A DNA stretch of 7,798 nucleotides from CAYNTH01 sp964427055 (GCA_964427055.1 CAYRSQ010000035.1:1-7798); one strand, 5' to 3'. Shown: positions 1 through 6,485, counted from the stretch's first letter. Made by a program: numbers and translations. Notes: a model not told the origin generated them from the letters alone.

Positions 1-122
1 TCCTCCTGATGCCTGCTGTTTATCACGACTTTTGCGCCATCCTTGACAAGCCTGAGTGCTATCGCCTTGCCTATTCCCTTTGAGGAACCGGTCACCACAG
101 CGACTTTCCCTTCAAGCTTCAT
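1..122 (-). CDS. Short-chain dehydrogenase/reductase (SDR), N-terminal fragment cut by the window edge
   Basis: Only the first 40 codons lie inside the window; the rest continues beyond base 1. The reading starts MKLEGKVAVVTGSSKGIGKA. It shows the first beta strand and the dinucleotide-binding TGxxxGIG motif (residues 11-18) of a classical SDR Rossmann fold. The second strand ends VVINSR. A basic residue there (Arg37) usually goes with NADP(H) rather than NAD(H), so an NADPH-dependent oxidoreductase of the FabG-like group is likely. The substrate cannot be told because the catalytic Tyr-x-x-x-Lys part is missing from the window. The ATG at 122 is supported by a TATA-like box 25-32 bases upstream, which implies a leaderless transcript. 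It follows uppP on the same strand, but with its own promoter. Confidence 0.9.
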   Translation of the reverse strand, partial: MKLEGKVAVVTGSSKGIGKAIALRLVKDGAKVVINSRHQE

Positions 123-146
123 ACAGAATAGTTTGGATTAGAAAGT

Positions 147-154
147 TTATAAAA
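147..154 (-). promoter_or_regulatory. TATA-like box for the SDR gene
   Basis: On the minus strand this reads TTTTATAA, 25-32 bases upstream of the ATG at 122. It lies in the 66-base gap between uppP and the SDR gene. The spacing fits an archaeal promoter whose transcript starts at or next to the start codon. It is assigned from sequence and position only. Confidence 0.6.
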
Positions 155-188
155 TTAGGAATCATGGAAGAGTGCATTTCATGTCTTT

Positions 189-980
189 CTAAAAGCCCGA
201 CAATATCAAAGCTACACCCAATGCCCAGCAGTAGTACGCAAAGTAATGCAGCTTCCTTTCGACTATCATCCTCCTGAGTATCCTCAGCGATATGTAACCT
301 ACGGAAAATGATATCAATATCCCAAGCACGGAACCATATCCGATGGCGTAACTCACAGGATAGCTGATTACCTGCAGGTTCCTGTAAAGCTCGTATGCAT
401 TGGCACAGATTATTGCCGGCACAGACAATAGGAAAGAGAACGCGAACGCCTTCCTCGGTTCTATTCTCCTCGCCAGCGCAGCGGACATCGTGATTCCGCT
501 TCTCGAAGCGCCTGGGAATATCGCGAGCGCCTGCGCCAGACCCACTATCAGGGCGTCCTTTGCATCAACATCCCGCTTCCCCGCCTTCACGTGCCTGGTG
601 CAGTAGAGGAAGATGCCCGTGAGTATGAGGAACATCCCTATGTCCGTCATGCTCGAGAAGGCGGCAGACACCCTATTATATAGGGCGAATCCGGCGACCA
701 AAATAGGCAGGGTGCCTATGACAACCATCAATCCCATCCTGCCTGGACCAGGACTGAAATCGAGCCTGGAAACATCTTTCAATATGCCGAAAATCTCCAT
801 CCTGAAGAACACCAGCACCGCCATCAGCGTCCCGATGTGGAGCATTGAATAGAACAGAAGATCGGCATCCACCGAAAACAGATTACTGAAGATCGCCATG
901 TGGGCCGAGCTGGACACGGGAAGCCATTCAGTCAGTCCCTGTATTATCCCCAGCACGACAGCGTCGGAAACGCCTACCAT
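189..980 (-). CDS. uppP: Undecaprenyl/polyprenyl-diphosphate phosphatase (UppP/BacA family)
   Basis: This is a 263-residue integral membrane protein, a normal length for the family. It removes the terminal phosphate from a polyprenyl diphosphate so that the lipid carrier for cell-surface glycan assembly can be reused. In archaea the carrier is probably a dolichol-type polyprenol (inference). Both signature regions are present: GIIQGLTEWLPVSSSAH at residues 11-27, holding the (E/Q)xxxE motif (Gln14, Glu18) and His27, and PGASRSG at 156-162 with the catalytic Arg160. Several hydrophobic spans follow each motif, matching the two-repeat architecture of UppP. The ATG at 980 has a TATA-like box about 30 bases upstream. 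The gene diverges from smc across a 102-base promoter region. Family assignment is secure; the exact lipid substrate is not shown. Confidence 0.96.
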   Translation of the reverse strand: MVGVSDAVVLGIIQGLTEWLPVSSSAHMAIFSNLFSVDADLLFYSMLHIGTLMAVLVFFRMEIFGILKDVSRLDFSPGPGRMGLMVVIGTLPILVAGFALYNRVSAAFSSMTDIGMFLILTGIFLYCTRHVKAGKRDVDAKDALIVGLAQALAIFPGASRSGITMSAALARRIEPRKAFAFSFLLSVPAIICANAYELYRNLQVISYPVSYAIGYGSVLGILISFSVGYISLRILRRMIVERKLHYFAYYCWALGVALILSGF

Positions 981-1005
981 AAGTTATGTTTAGAACTCTG
1001 ACACT

Positions 1006-1013
1006 TAATATTT
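1006..1013 (-). promoter_or_regulatory. TATA-like box for uppP
   Basis: On the minus strand this reads AAATATTA, 26-33 bases upstream of the uppP ATG at 980. That is the spacing expected of a leaderless archaeal transcript. It shares the 102-base divergent spacer with the smc promoter. Confidence 0.55.
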
Positions 1014-1051
1014 GACGAAAAGTACGATTCTAATATATTCAACCAGCTCCA

Positions 1052-1059
1052 AAATATAT
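1052..1059 (+). promoter_or_regulatory. TATA-like box for the smc-scpA operon
   Basis: AAATATAT lies 24-31 bases upstream of the smc ATG at 1083, within a longer A/T run from 1051 to 1065. The position suggests a leaderless smc-scpA mRNA. No Shine-Dalgarno-like purine tract stands at the usual distance before the ATG. Confidence 0.6.
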
Positions 1060-1082
1060 TATATACGTTCTGGATGATGTGA

Positions 1083-3608
1083 ATGAGCCCGAAACAGAAG
1101 GTCAAGACCAAGATAAACAGGATAACCATGCAGGGTTTCAAGAGTTTCAACAAGAAAGTCTCGGTCCCCTTTATGGAAGGGTTCAACGTAGTGTGCGGTC
1201 CTAACGGTGTCGGGAAGTCTAACATAATAGACGCAGTCTGTTTCGTATTGGGAAGGACATCGGCCAAGAGCATGCGCGCGGGAAGGCTCCACGAGATGAT
1301 ATTCCACGGAGGGGACGGGAAGACGGCGGCGAAGCAGGCCATGGTGACGCTGTACCTTGACAACACCGAAAGGAATTTCGATTATGAGGACGACGAGATA
1401 TCGGTGACAAGGAAGGTCAACAAGAAGGGCGTGTCAGTATACAAGCTGAACGGCCGCACGACCACAAGGCAGAAGGTGCTCGAGATACTCGCCGGAGCCA
1501 GGATATATCCGGACGGCCACAACATAGTGCTGCAAGGGGACATAATGCACATCATAGAGATGAACCCTATACAGAGGAGGGGTATAATCGACGAGATATC
1601 GGGGATAGCCGACTACAACGACAAGAAGGAGAAGGCTATGAAAGACCTTGAAGTGGTGAACCTGAAACTCAGGGAGGCGGAGATACTCATACGCGAAAGG
1701 TATGAACGGTTCACCAGACTGGAAGAGGAGAGGAACGCGGCGATAAAGTACCAGGAGCTGCAGAAGAAGGCGATGCTCCTCAGGGCGTCGCTCGCGCACA
1801 AGAGGATGGAGACATCGGAAGGAAAGATAGAGGAACTGGACGGCCAGATAGAAGAGAAGAACAAGGAGATAGAGGAACTCGACGAGCAAATAGAGACGCT
1901 GGAACTTCAGATACACGACAGCGAGCAGGTGATGGACAACTTTAGGGACAAATTCTTGGACATGTCCAACAGACTCGGCGAGGAGAAGAAGATATCTGAG
2001 CTCAGGTCGAACATACTGGTAGCCAGGAACAAGATGGACTCTTATAACAGGGAAGTGGACAACCTTGACAGCATGATAGACCAGCTTGAGGCGTTTGAGT
2101 CAAGGACGAAGGAACTGTCCGGGGATCTCCCGAGACCTGTCAAGACAATACTCGACCTCCATATACGTGGCGTGCACGGCGCCGTGAGAGACCTGATAAG
2201 AGTGCCCGACGAGCATTCGGTTGCGATAGAGATCGCAGGCGGCAAGAGCCTGAACGACATAATAGTCGAGAACGAGGATGTGGCCAAATATTGCGTGGAC
2301 TTCCTGAAGAGGGAAAGGATAGGGAGGGCGACTTTCCTGCCGCTGAACAAGATAAAACCCAGGTTCTTCAAGAACGACTCGGTGCTCAACAGACCGGGAG
2401 TCGTGGGGGTGGCGTCGAAGCTGATAAAATACGACATCAGGTTCATGACCGCCATAGAATACGTGTTTGGTAATACACTTGTCGTGAACGACTTCAACAC
2501 AGCGAAGATGTTCGGAATAGGGAGGCAGAGGATGGTCACCCTTGACGGAGACCTGATAGAATCGAGCGGAGCGGTGACAGGCGGACATTTCCTGAGGAGC
2601 CATCCGAAATCCATGGCAAAGTCCAGCGAGAGCGACATAGAGAGGCACAGGAAGAGGAGGACCGAACTCGTGAAGGAACTGAAGATACTGGAGAACGAAC
2701 TCGGCGAGATGGAAAGGGAACTCAGGAAGCACGGTAGCTCGGAGGGGCTGAAAGAGAGCATCGACCTGGAGAAACTGAGGATAAGCTCTAAGAACGACCT
2801 GGAGAAGGTCAGAGGCAAGAGAGACAGGCTCTACCAGAAGAAGCTGAAGGTCCAGAACGACATAAACAGGTACGAGATAGAGAAGAGCACCATAGAGGCA
2901 AACCTAAAGAACGCGCAGATCGAGATGAGCCAGTTCGGCGAGATGGAATACATAGACGACGACGCCAGTTCACTAGATAAGTTTTACAGGAAGACCGTGG
3001 ACGAACTCAACGCCATGGGCCCTGTGAACATGAAGGCCATAGAAGAGTACGAATTCTTCAAGAACAAGTTCGACGAGTACAAGCAGAAGTACGAGAAGAT
3101 AACGAGCGAGAAGGCTGCGGTAATGAGCATGATAGACACCATAGAAGCCAAGAGGATGGAGGTTTTCTACGATTGCCTCAAGACCGTTGGCATGCATTTT
3201 TCAAATTTGTTCAAGCTGATGACCAGTGGCGAAGGTTCCCTGGATCTGGAGGATCCGTCAAAGCTTGAAAGCGGGCTGATGATACAGGCGACCCCTCAGG
3301 GCAAAAGGATGTTGAATATAGATTCGATGTCAGGAGGCGAGAAGACCCTGACAGCGCTCGCATTCCTGTTCGCCATACAGCACTACAAGCCGGCTCCTTT
3401 CTACGTGCTGGACGAGGTGGACGCCGCGCTGGACAAGGAGAACAGCAAGAAGATAGCCGACCTGATAAAGACGCTGTCAAAGGACGAACAGTTTATAATG
3501 ATAACGCACAACGACCAGACCATAAAGTACGGCGACCGCGTATACGGGATGACTATGGACAGGGGCGAGTCGAAGATACTGGGCATAGAGTTGCCACAGG
3601 AAAAGTGA
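1083..3608 (+). CDS. smc: Chromosome segregation ATPase SMC, short-armed form
   Basis: This is the ATPase core of the prokaryotic condensin that compacts and separates chromosomes with ScpA and ScpB. All functional parts are visible in 841 residues. The N-terminal head has Walker A GPNGVGKS (39-46) and a Q-loop Gln151. A first coiled-coil arm spans about 175-348. The hinge runs from about 355 to 502 (IRGVHGAV through SSGAVTGG). The second arm spans about 510-690, with the conserved AMGPVNMKAIEEYE at 644-657. The C-terminal head has the signature SMSGGEKT (748-755), Walker B FYVLDEVD (773-780), D-loop ALD (782-784) and H-loop His809. Known SMCs are usually about 1,150-1,200 residues. Here about 150 residues seem absent from each arm, while heads and hinge are full size. 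The reading frame is unbroken, so this looks like a genuine short SMC rather than a pseudogene. The ATG at 1083 fits the upstream TATA box and leaves a short basic tail before the first strand. scpA begins one base after the stop. Confidence 0.97.
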   Translation: MSPKQKVKTKINRITMQGFKSFNKKVSVPFMEGFNVVCGPNGVGKSNIIDAVCFVLGRTSAKSMRAGRLHEMIFHGGDGKTAAKQAMVTLYLDNTERNFDYEDDEISVTRKVNKKGVSVYKLNGRTTTRQKVLEILAGARIYPDGHNIVLQGDIMHIIEMNPIQRRGIIDEISGIADYNDKKEKAMKDLEVVNLKLREAEILIRERYERFTRLEEERNAAIKYQELQKKAMLLRASLAHKRMETSEGKIEELDGQIEEKNKEIEELDEQIETLELQIHDSEQVMDNFRDKFLDMSNRLGEEKKISELRSNILVARNKMDSYNREVDNLDSMIDQLEAFESRTKELSGDLPRPVKTILDLHIRGVHGAVRDLIRVPDEHSVAIEIAGGKSLNDIIVENEDVAKYCVDFLKRERIGRATFLPLNKIKPRFFKNDSVLNRPGVVGVASKLIKYDIRFMTAIEYVFGNTLVVNDFNTAKMFGIGRQRMVTLDGDLIESSGAVTGGHFLRSHPKSMAKSSESDIERHRKRRTELVKELKILENELGEMERELRKHGSSEGLKESIDLEKLRISSKNDLEKVRGKRDRLYQKKLKVQNDINRYEIEKSTIEANLKNAQIEMSQFGEMEYIDDDASSLDKFYRKTVDELNAMGPVNMKAIEEYEFFKNKFDEYKQKYEKITSEKAAVMSMIDTIEAKRMEVFYDCLKTVGMHFSNLFKLMTSGEGSLDLEDPSKLESGLMIQATPQGKRMLNIDSMSGGEKTLTALAFLFAIQHYKPAPFYVLDEVDAALDKENSKKIADLIKTLSKDEQFIMITHNDQTIKYGDRVYGMTMDRGESKILGIELPQEK
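1824..1892 (+). repeat. Imperfect 42-base internal repeat in the smc coiled coil
   Basis: The codons for KIEELDGQI (from 1824) and EIEELDEQI (from 1866) are near copies spaced 14 residues, or two heptads, apart. This is ordinary coiled-coil periodicity in the head-proximal part of the first SMC arm. It could reflect a small past duplication. Confidence 0.5.
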
Positions 3609-3609
3609 G

Positions 3610-4475
3610 ATGTACGGGATGTCAGAGGAAGATAACATACTCAAGATGGTTCTAGACAATGAGAGCTGGGAGGAGGTCCTTTACCACATAGTCAGCATAG
3701 AGAATATAGACCCATGGAACGTGGACCTGATAAAACTGACAGACGGTTTCATAAAATTCATAGAGAACTCGAAGCAGCTCGACTTCAGGATACCCGCCAA
3801 GATAATATTTGTGGCAGCCATCCTACTGAAACTCAAGTCGGAATACCTGTCTATATTTGAGGAGCAGAGCTCGGTGGAGGAGGCCCTTTCCAAGGAGAAG
3901 CCGATAGAGGAACTAGGCATAGACCCGAGCAGGATAAGCCTCGGCATACCCATAAAGCGGATACCAAAAAGGCAGGTCACTCTGAACGAGCTTGTCGTGG
4001 CGCTGAAGAAGGCGCTCGAGGTCAGGGAGAGGAAAGTCGAGCGCGTGCAGACCATAAGGTCAAGGCTGAAAAGAGAGCTCCAGATGGAAGACGACATCAC
4101 GAAGAGGATAGAAGAGGTGATGAAGAAGATAGAGGACAGGATAAAGAAGGAAGGCGACACGATGACTTTCCGCGAGATAGTCGGCAAGTGGGAAGCCAGC
4201 GAGATAGTCGACAATTTCCTGCCGCTGCTTCATCTTGAGAAGAACGAGAAGATAACGACAGAACAGGAATCTCTCTTCAAGGACATACTGATAAAAAAGA
4301 AGATGAAGNNNNNNNNNNNNNNNNNNNNNNNNNNNNNNNNNNNNNNNNNNNNNNNNNNNNNNNNNNNNNNNNNNNNNNNNNNNNNNNNNNNNNNNNNNNN
4401 NNNNNNNNAACGACAGAACAGGAATCTCTCTTCAAGGACATACTGATAAAAAAGAAGATGAAGCAGACCGACTAG
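3610..4475 (+). CDS. scpA: Segregation and condensation protein ScpA (kleisin), interrupted by a false assembly gap
   Basis: This is the kleisin subunit that bridges the two SMC heads and carries ScpB. Its start at 3610 is one base after the smc stop, so translation is probably coupled; a second ATG at 3619 is a possible alternative. The N-terminal domain shows the family pattern (IENIDPWNVDLIKLTDGF, residues 30-47, then RIPAKIIFVAAILLKLKSEY, 60-79), which contacts the SMC neck. A charged linker follows. The C-terminal winged helix at about 185-233 (TFREIVGKWEASEIVDNFLP onward) contacts the other SMC head. Bases 4309-4408 are 100 Ns. The 55 bases before the gap recur exactly after it and in the same codon phase lead to Gln-Thr-Asp and a TAG at 4473-4475. 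Collapsing the overlap gives a 236-residue protein, normal for archaeal ScpA. A literal translation through the Ns is frame-shifted and gives a false tail. Confidence 0.95.
4254..4308 (+). repeat. First copy of exact 55-base contig-end overlap
   Basis: These 55 bases, from AACGACAGAACAGG to AAGAAGATGAAG, directly precede the N run and are identical to 4409-4463. They code for the end of the ScpA C-terminal winged helix. The exact length and the placement on both sides of the Ns mark this as the shared k-mer of two contigs, not a biological duplication. Confidence 0.93.
4309..4408. other. 100-N scaffold gap (probably no missing sequence)
   Basis: The run is exactly 100 Ns, a common placeholder for a gap of unknown size. 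The flanking 55-base identity implies that the two contigs overlap, so the true distance is negative and no sequence is likely missing. Confidence 0.97.
4409..4463 (+). repeat. Second copy of exact 55-base contig-end overlap
   Basis: This is identical to 4254-4308 and starts immediately after the Ns. It continues into the true 3' end of scpA (Gln, Thr, Asp, stop). In this copy the scpA frame has its first whole codon at 4410. Confidence 0.93.
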
Positions 4476-4816
4476 AATATCCTTTCCATAGTCATGTCGT
4501 AAGCTGCCGATAGTTGCGCGTTTACTTCTTTCCTGAAATCCGGAAGTACGACATAGCTTGCAAGGACTCCGAATGCGACGGCTCCCAGGGCTCCTACGGC
4601 TATCCCCTTAATCGCTTCAAGGGTCAAGTTTTCAAGATATATGCTACTGAATGTCTTTCCGTCCTGTCGAATGGCTTCGCCGGCCATCCCTAAAATATCG
4701 TATTTAGGGAATGATATGTCACCCAACTTTTTTGCTTCGTCGATCGCCCCGACAATATCATTATAGTTCATCAAGGAATCTTCCAAAAACGCAGGATAGC
4801 TACCAAGTTCTGGCAT
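4472..4816 (-). CDS. Hypothetical single-span membrane protein between scpA and scpB
   Basis: I do not recognise this 114-residue protein. Residues 1-69 are soluble and moderately charged, with no signal-peptide look. Residues about 71-92 (GIAVGALGAVAFGVLASYVV and following) form one glycine/alanine-rich hydrophobic span. A short amphipathic tail, DFRKEVNAQLSAAYDMTMER, follows. Its TAG stop shares the palindrome CTAG with the scpA stop, so the two convergent genes overlap by four bases. A TATA-like box sits 22-29 bases upstream of the ATG at 4816, which supports a real, separately transcribed gene. It diverges from scpB across 113 bases. Its position splits scpA from scpB, but a role in condensin function is speculation. 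Which side of the membrane the soluble part faces is not determined. Confidence 0.7.
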   Translation of the reverse strand: MPELGSYPAFLEDSLMNYNDIVGAIDEAKKLGDISFPKYDILGMAGEAIRQDGKTFSSIYLENLTLEAIKGIAVGALGAVAFGVLASYVVLPDFRKEVNAQLSAAYDMTMERIF

Positions 4817-4837
4817 AATTAGAGATAACTGGTAAGC

Positions 4838-4845
4838 TATTTAAG
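4838..4845 (-). promoter_or_regulatory. TATA-like box for the 114-residue membrane protein gene
   Basis: On the minus strand this reads CTTAAATA, 22-29 bases upstream of the ATG at 4816. It fits the leaderless pattern of the neighbours and argues that this small gene is expressed. Confidence 0.5.
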
Positions 4846-4889
4846 GATTACAAAATTTCGATGATATGATCCTTTGCGGCATGAGTTGA

Positions 4890-4897
4890 AATTTATT
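4890..4897 (+). promoter_or_regulatory. TATA-like box for scpB, with probable short leader
   Basis: AATTTATT, preceded by the purine-rich TTGAA (BRE-like), is centred about 36 bases before the scpB ATG at 4930. This is farther than for the other genes. Transcription would then begin near 4920, giving a leader of about ten bases that includes AGGT at 4921-4924, a weak Shine-Dalgarno match five bases before the ATG. The start site is inferred from spacing only. Confidence 0.45.
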
Positions 4898-4929
4898 CTA
4901 CAAAACCCATATTCTTATCTAGGTTTATC

Positions 4930-5487
4930 ATGGCTAACAACAAGGCTAACATCGAGGCCGCACTGTTCGTCTCGGAGACTCCGCTTGATATAGAGAAACT
5001 CTCGAAGTTCGTGAACGGTGACGAGGAGGAAGCCGAACGTATAGTCAGGGAGATACAGGAAGAGTGTAGGAAAGACGACAAAGGCTTTGAATTGGTACTT
5101 ACTCCCGAGGGTTACGAGTTCAGGATAAAGAAGGAATACAGGGAGAACGTAGCAAGCCTTGCGCCGTTTTCGGATTTGAGCGAGGGCATGCTGAGAACCC
5201 TGTCCATAGTCGCCGCGAAGCAACCAATAAAACAATCCACGATAGTCAAATATCAGGGCAACAAGGTGTACGATTATATCTCTAAACTTGAGAGTAAAGG
5301 ACTGATAAGGGCCGAGAAGTTTGGAAGGACGAAAATAATAACGACCACGGACGGATTCGAGAAATATTTCGGGAAGAGTGTCGAAGATGTCAAGAGGATG
5401 TTGACGACCAAGCTCGGCCACAAAGACGAGGAGATAGAACAGACCGCCAACGAGAAACTGCCAGGAGAGGAAGCTAACGGGTTATGA
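4930..5487 (+). CDS. scpB: Segregation and condensation protein ScpB
   Basis: This is the winged-helix partner that dimerises and binds the central part of the kleisin ScpA in the SMC complex. The 185-residue length is typical. The first winged helix covers about residues 4-75, beginning with the family opening IEAALFVSETPLDIEKLSKF (8-27). The second covers about 83-150 and holds the hallmark LRTLSIVAAKQPIKQSTI (88-105), the recognition region KVYDYISKLESKGLI (112-126) and the wing leading to the FEKYFG end motif (143-148). An acidic tail of about 30 residues follows and is probably disordered. It is separated from scpA by an opposite-strand gene, so it must be expressed from its own promoter rather than as part of smc-scpA. 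Its TGA overlaps the convergent deaminase gene by six bases. Confidence 0.95.
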   Translation: MANNKANIEAALFVSETPLDIEKLSKFVNGDEEEAERIVREIQEECRKDDKGFELVLTPEGYEFRIKKEYRENVASLAPFSDLSEGMLRTLSIVAAKQPIKQSTIVKYQGNKVYDYISKLESKGLIRAEKFGRTKIITTTDGFEKYFGKSVEDVKRMLTTKLGHKDEEIEQTANEKLPGEEANGL

Positions 5488-6018
5488 TAATTTTTTCCTT
5501 CTGGCTTCTTCTATGCTTCTAACATAATTGTCACTATCTTCCCTTATCCAGTCGTCTGCTTCAACCCTCTTTATCCCACCGTCCGCCTTCCTTATGACTA
5601 CCGTCTTTATCCCAGCGTTTATCAATGCTCTCTTGCACCTGTCGCACGGATTGGACTCGGTCAACTCGCCGGTCTCAGAATAATCGCCTTGTATGTACAG
5701 TGTCCCTTCCAGGACGCTCGCACCGTGCCTAGCTGCGTTTATTATACAATTCTCCTCCGCGTGGACAGCAGTGCAATAGTCATATCCTTTATATTCAGGG
5801 ATGTCAACCTCGTTCTTCAGGCAACCGACAACATTGCAATTTATTACTCCCCTTGCAGGCCCGTTGTACCCAGTGGAAACTATGGCATCGTTCTTGACTA
5901 TTATGGCGCCGAACCTCCTCCTTAGGCATGTCGACCTTTTGGACACAGCCTCGGCTATCCCCAGATAATACTCGTCCTTGGACATCCTGCCGTTAGAAGT
6001 TTTTTTGTCGGATGACAT
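5482..6018 (-). CDS. Deoxycytidylate (dCMP) deaminase family protein, zinc-dependent
   Basis: The likely reaction is hydrolysis of dCMP to dUMP and ammonia, supplying thymidylate synthase, in the cytoplasm. The 178-residue protein has the cytidine-deaminase fold motifs: CTAVHAEENCI (82-92), with zinc ligand His86 and proton shuttle Glu88, and NPCDRCKRALINAGI (123-137), with zinc ligands Cys125 and Cys128. GYNGP at 50-54 is the substrate-binding loop typical of dCMP deaminases (ComEB/T4 Cd type) and argues against a tRNA or cytosine deaminase. Extra cysteines Cys61, Cys66 and Cys82 lie in the insert where many dCMP deaminases bind a second, structural zinc. The ATG at 6018 is supported by a well-formed promoter 24-31 bases upstream. 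The 3' end overlaps scpB tail to tail. Other nucleotide deaminase substrates remain possible. Confidence 0.92.
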   Translation of the reverse strand: MSSDKKTSNGRMSKDEYYLGIAEAVSKRSTCLRRRFGAIIVKNDAIVSTGYNGPARGVINCNVVGCLKNEVDIPEYKGYDYCTAVHAEENCIINAARHGASVLEGTLYIQGDYSETGELTESNPCDRCKRALINAGIKTVVIRKADGGIKRVEADDWIREDSDNYVRSIEEARRKKLS

Positions 6019-6041
6019 TAAACAAACTATACGGTTCTGAG

Positions 6042-6056
6042 AAATAAATCTTTTCG
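6042..6056 (-). promoter_or_regulatory. BRE plus TATA box for the dCMP deaminase gene
   Basis: On the minus strand CGAAAAG (BRE-like, 6050-6056) is followed by ATTTATTT (6042-6049), ending 24 bases before the ATG at 6018. This is the clearest promoter in the window. It sits wholly in the 39-base spacer after the HTH gene, so the deaminase gene need not depend on readthrough. Confidence 0.65.
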
Positions 6057-6057
6057 A

Positions 6058-6462
6058 TTACCTTTCGACGAACCTCATGTCCACTCCGACCTTGTACCCC
6101 TCTGCATCCCTTATCCTGCTCAAAGGTATGTGGTACTTGTTCTTCAGGTCTGAGATGTACGCCCTGACTCTGGACTGCGATATGTCGAGTTTTGACGCTA
6201 TCTCGCCGTATGTGTGGAAGCCTTCGTTTATCAGCATGACCAATATCTCCCTGTGCTTCCCCTTTATCCTCTCTATAGAATCGGAGTACGACACGTGCCT
6301 ATTGACCGTCAGTCCTCTGGAATCCGAAATCCTCATGTCGTTCTTTGAAACGTCGGACATTCTCTTGTTCATTTCCTCTATCTTCTTCTCGAGGGATTCT
6401 ATAGTCTTGTTCAAGGACTCGATCTTCTTTTCCAGAGACTTCACAGTCTTGGCGTCTGTCAT
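6058..6462 (-). CDS. Coiled-coil plus winged-helix DNA-binding protein (putative transcriptional regulator)
   Basis: This is a 134-residue protein in two clear parts. Residues about 5-40 form a strong heptad coiled coil (VKSLEKKIESLNKTIESLEK onward), likely to dimerise or oligomerise the protein. After a polar linker (40-63), residues about 64-128 look like a winged helix-turn-helix: KHREILVMLINEGFHTYGEI (69-88), then ASKLDISQSRVRAYISDLKN (89-108) as turn and recognition helix, then a wing ending GYKVGVD. The pattern resembles archaeal ArsR/MarR-like regulators, but I cannot name a family or a target. No ligand-binding or metal-binding domain is visible. It has its own TATA-like box, and its stop lies 39 bases before the dCMP deaminase start. 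A structural DNA-binding role is an alternative to gene-specific regulation. Confidence 0.85.
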   Translation of the reverse strand: MTDAKTVKSLEKKIESLNKTIESLEKKIEEMNKRMSDVSKNDMRISDSRGLTVNRHVSYSDSIERIKGKHREILVMLINEGFHTYGEIASKLDISQSRVRAYISDLKNKYHIPLSRIRDAEGYKVGVDMRFVER

Positions 6463-6485
6463 AAATTAGTATCTTAAAAGTATTG

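Noticed and set aside
123..188. Structured terminator or small RNA between uppP and the SDR gene
   Set aside because: I saw no convincing hairpin or long T run; the spacer is explained by the SDR promoter.
2042..2818. Long open frames on the minus strand inside smc (258 and 210 codons, and others of 160 and 130 codons)
   Set aside because: They lie opposite a clearly conserved SMC sequence, have Ser/Phe/Leu- or His/Tyr/Val-biased composition typical of antisense frames, and match no family.
1083..3608. smc as a pseudogene or a Rad50/MukB-type protein
   Set aside because: Head motifs, the SMC hinge and the GPVN motif are intact and in one frame; there is no zinc hook (CxxC) and the partner scpA follows directly.
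3681..4214. 177-codon minus-strand frame inside scpA
   Set aside because: It is antisense to conserved ScpA, very rich in Ser, Phe and Ile, with no promoter or recognisable domain.
4254..4463. 55-base direct repeat as a phage attachment site or target-site duplication
   Set aside because: The copies touch the N run on both sides, have exactly k-mer length and lie in one gene that is restored by merging them, so an assembly artefact explains everything.
4915..5421. 168-codon minus-strand frame inside scpB
   Set aside because: It is antisense to the conserved ScpB winged helices; composition and lack of a family match indicate a shadow.
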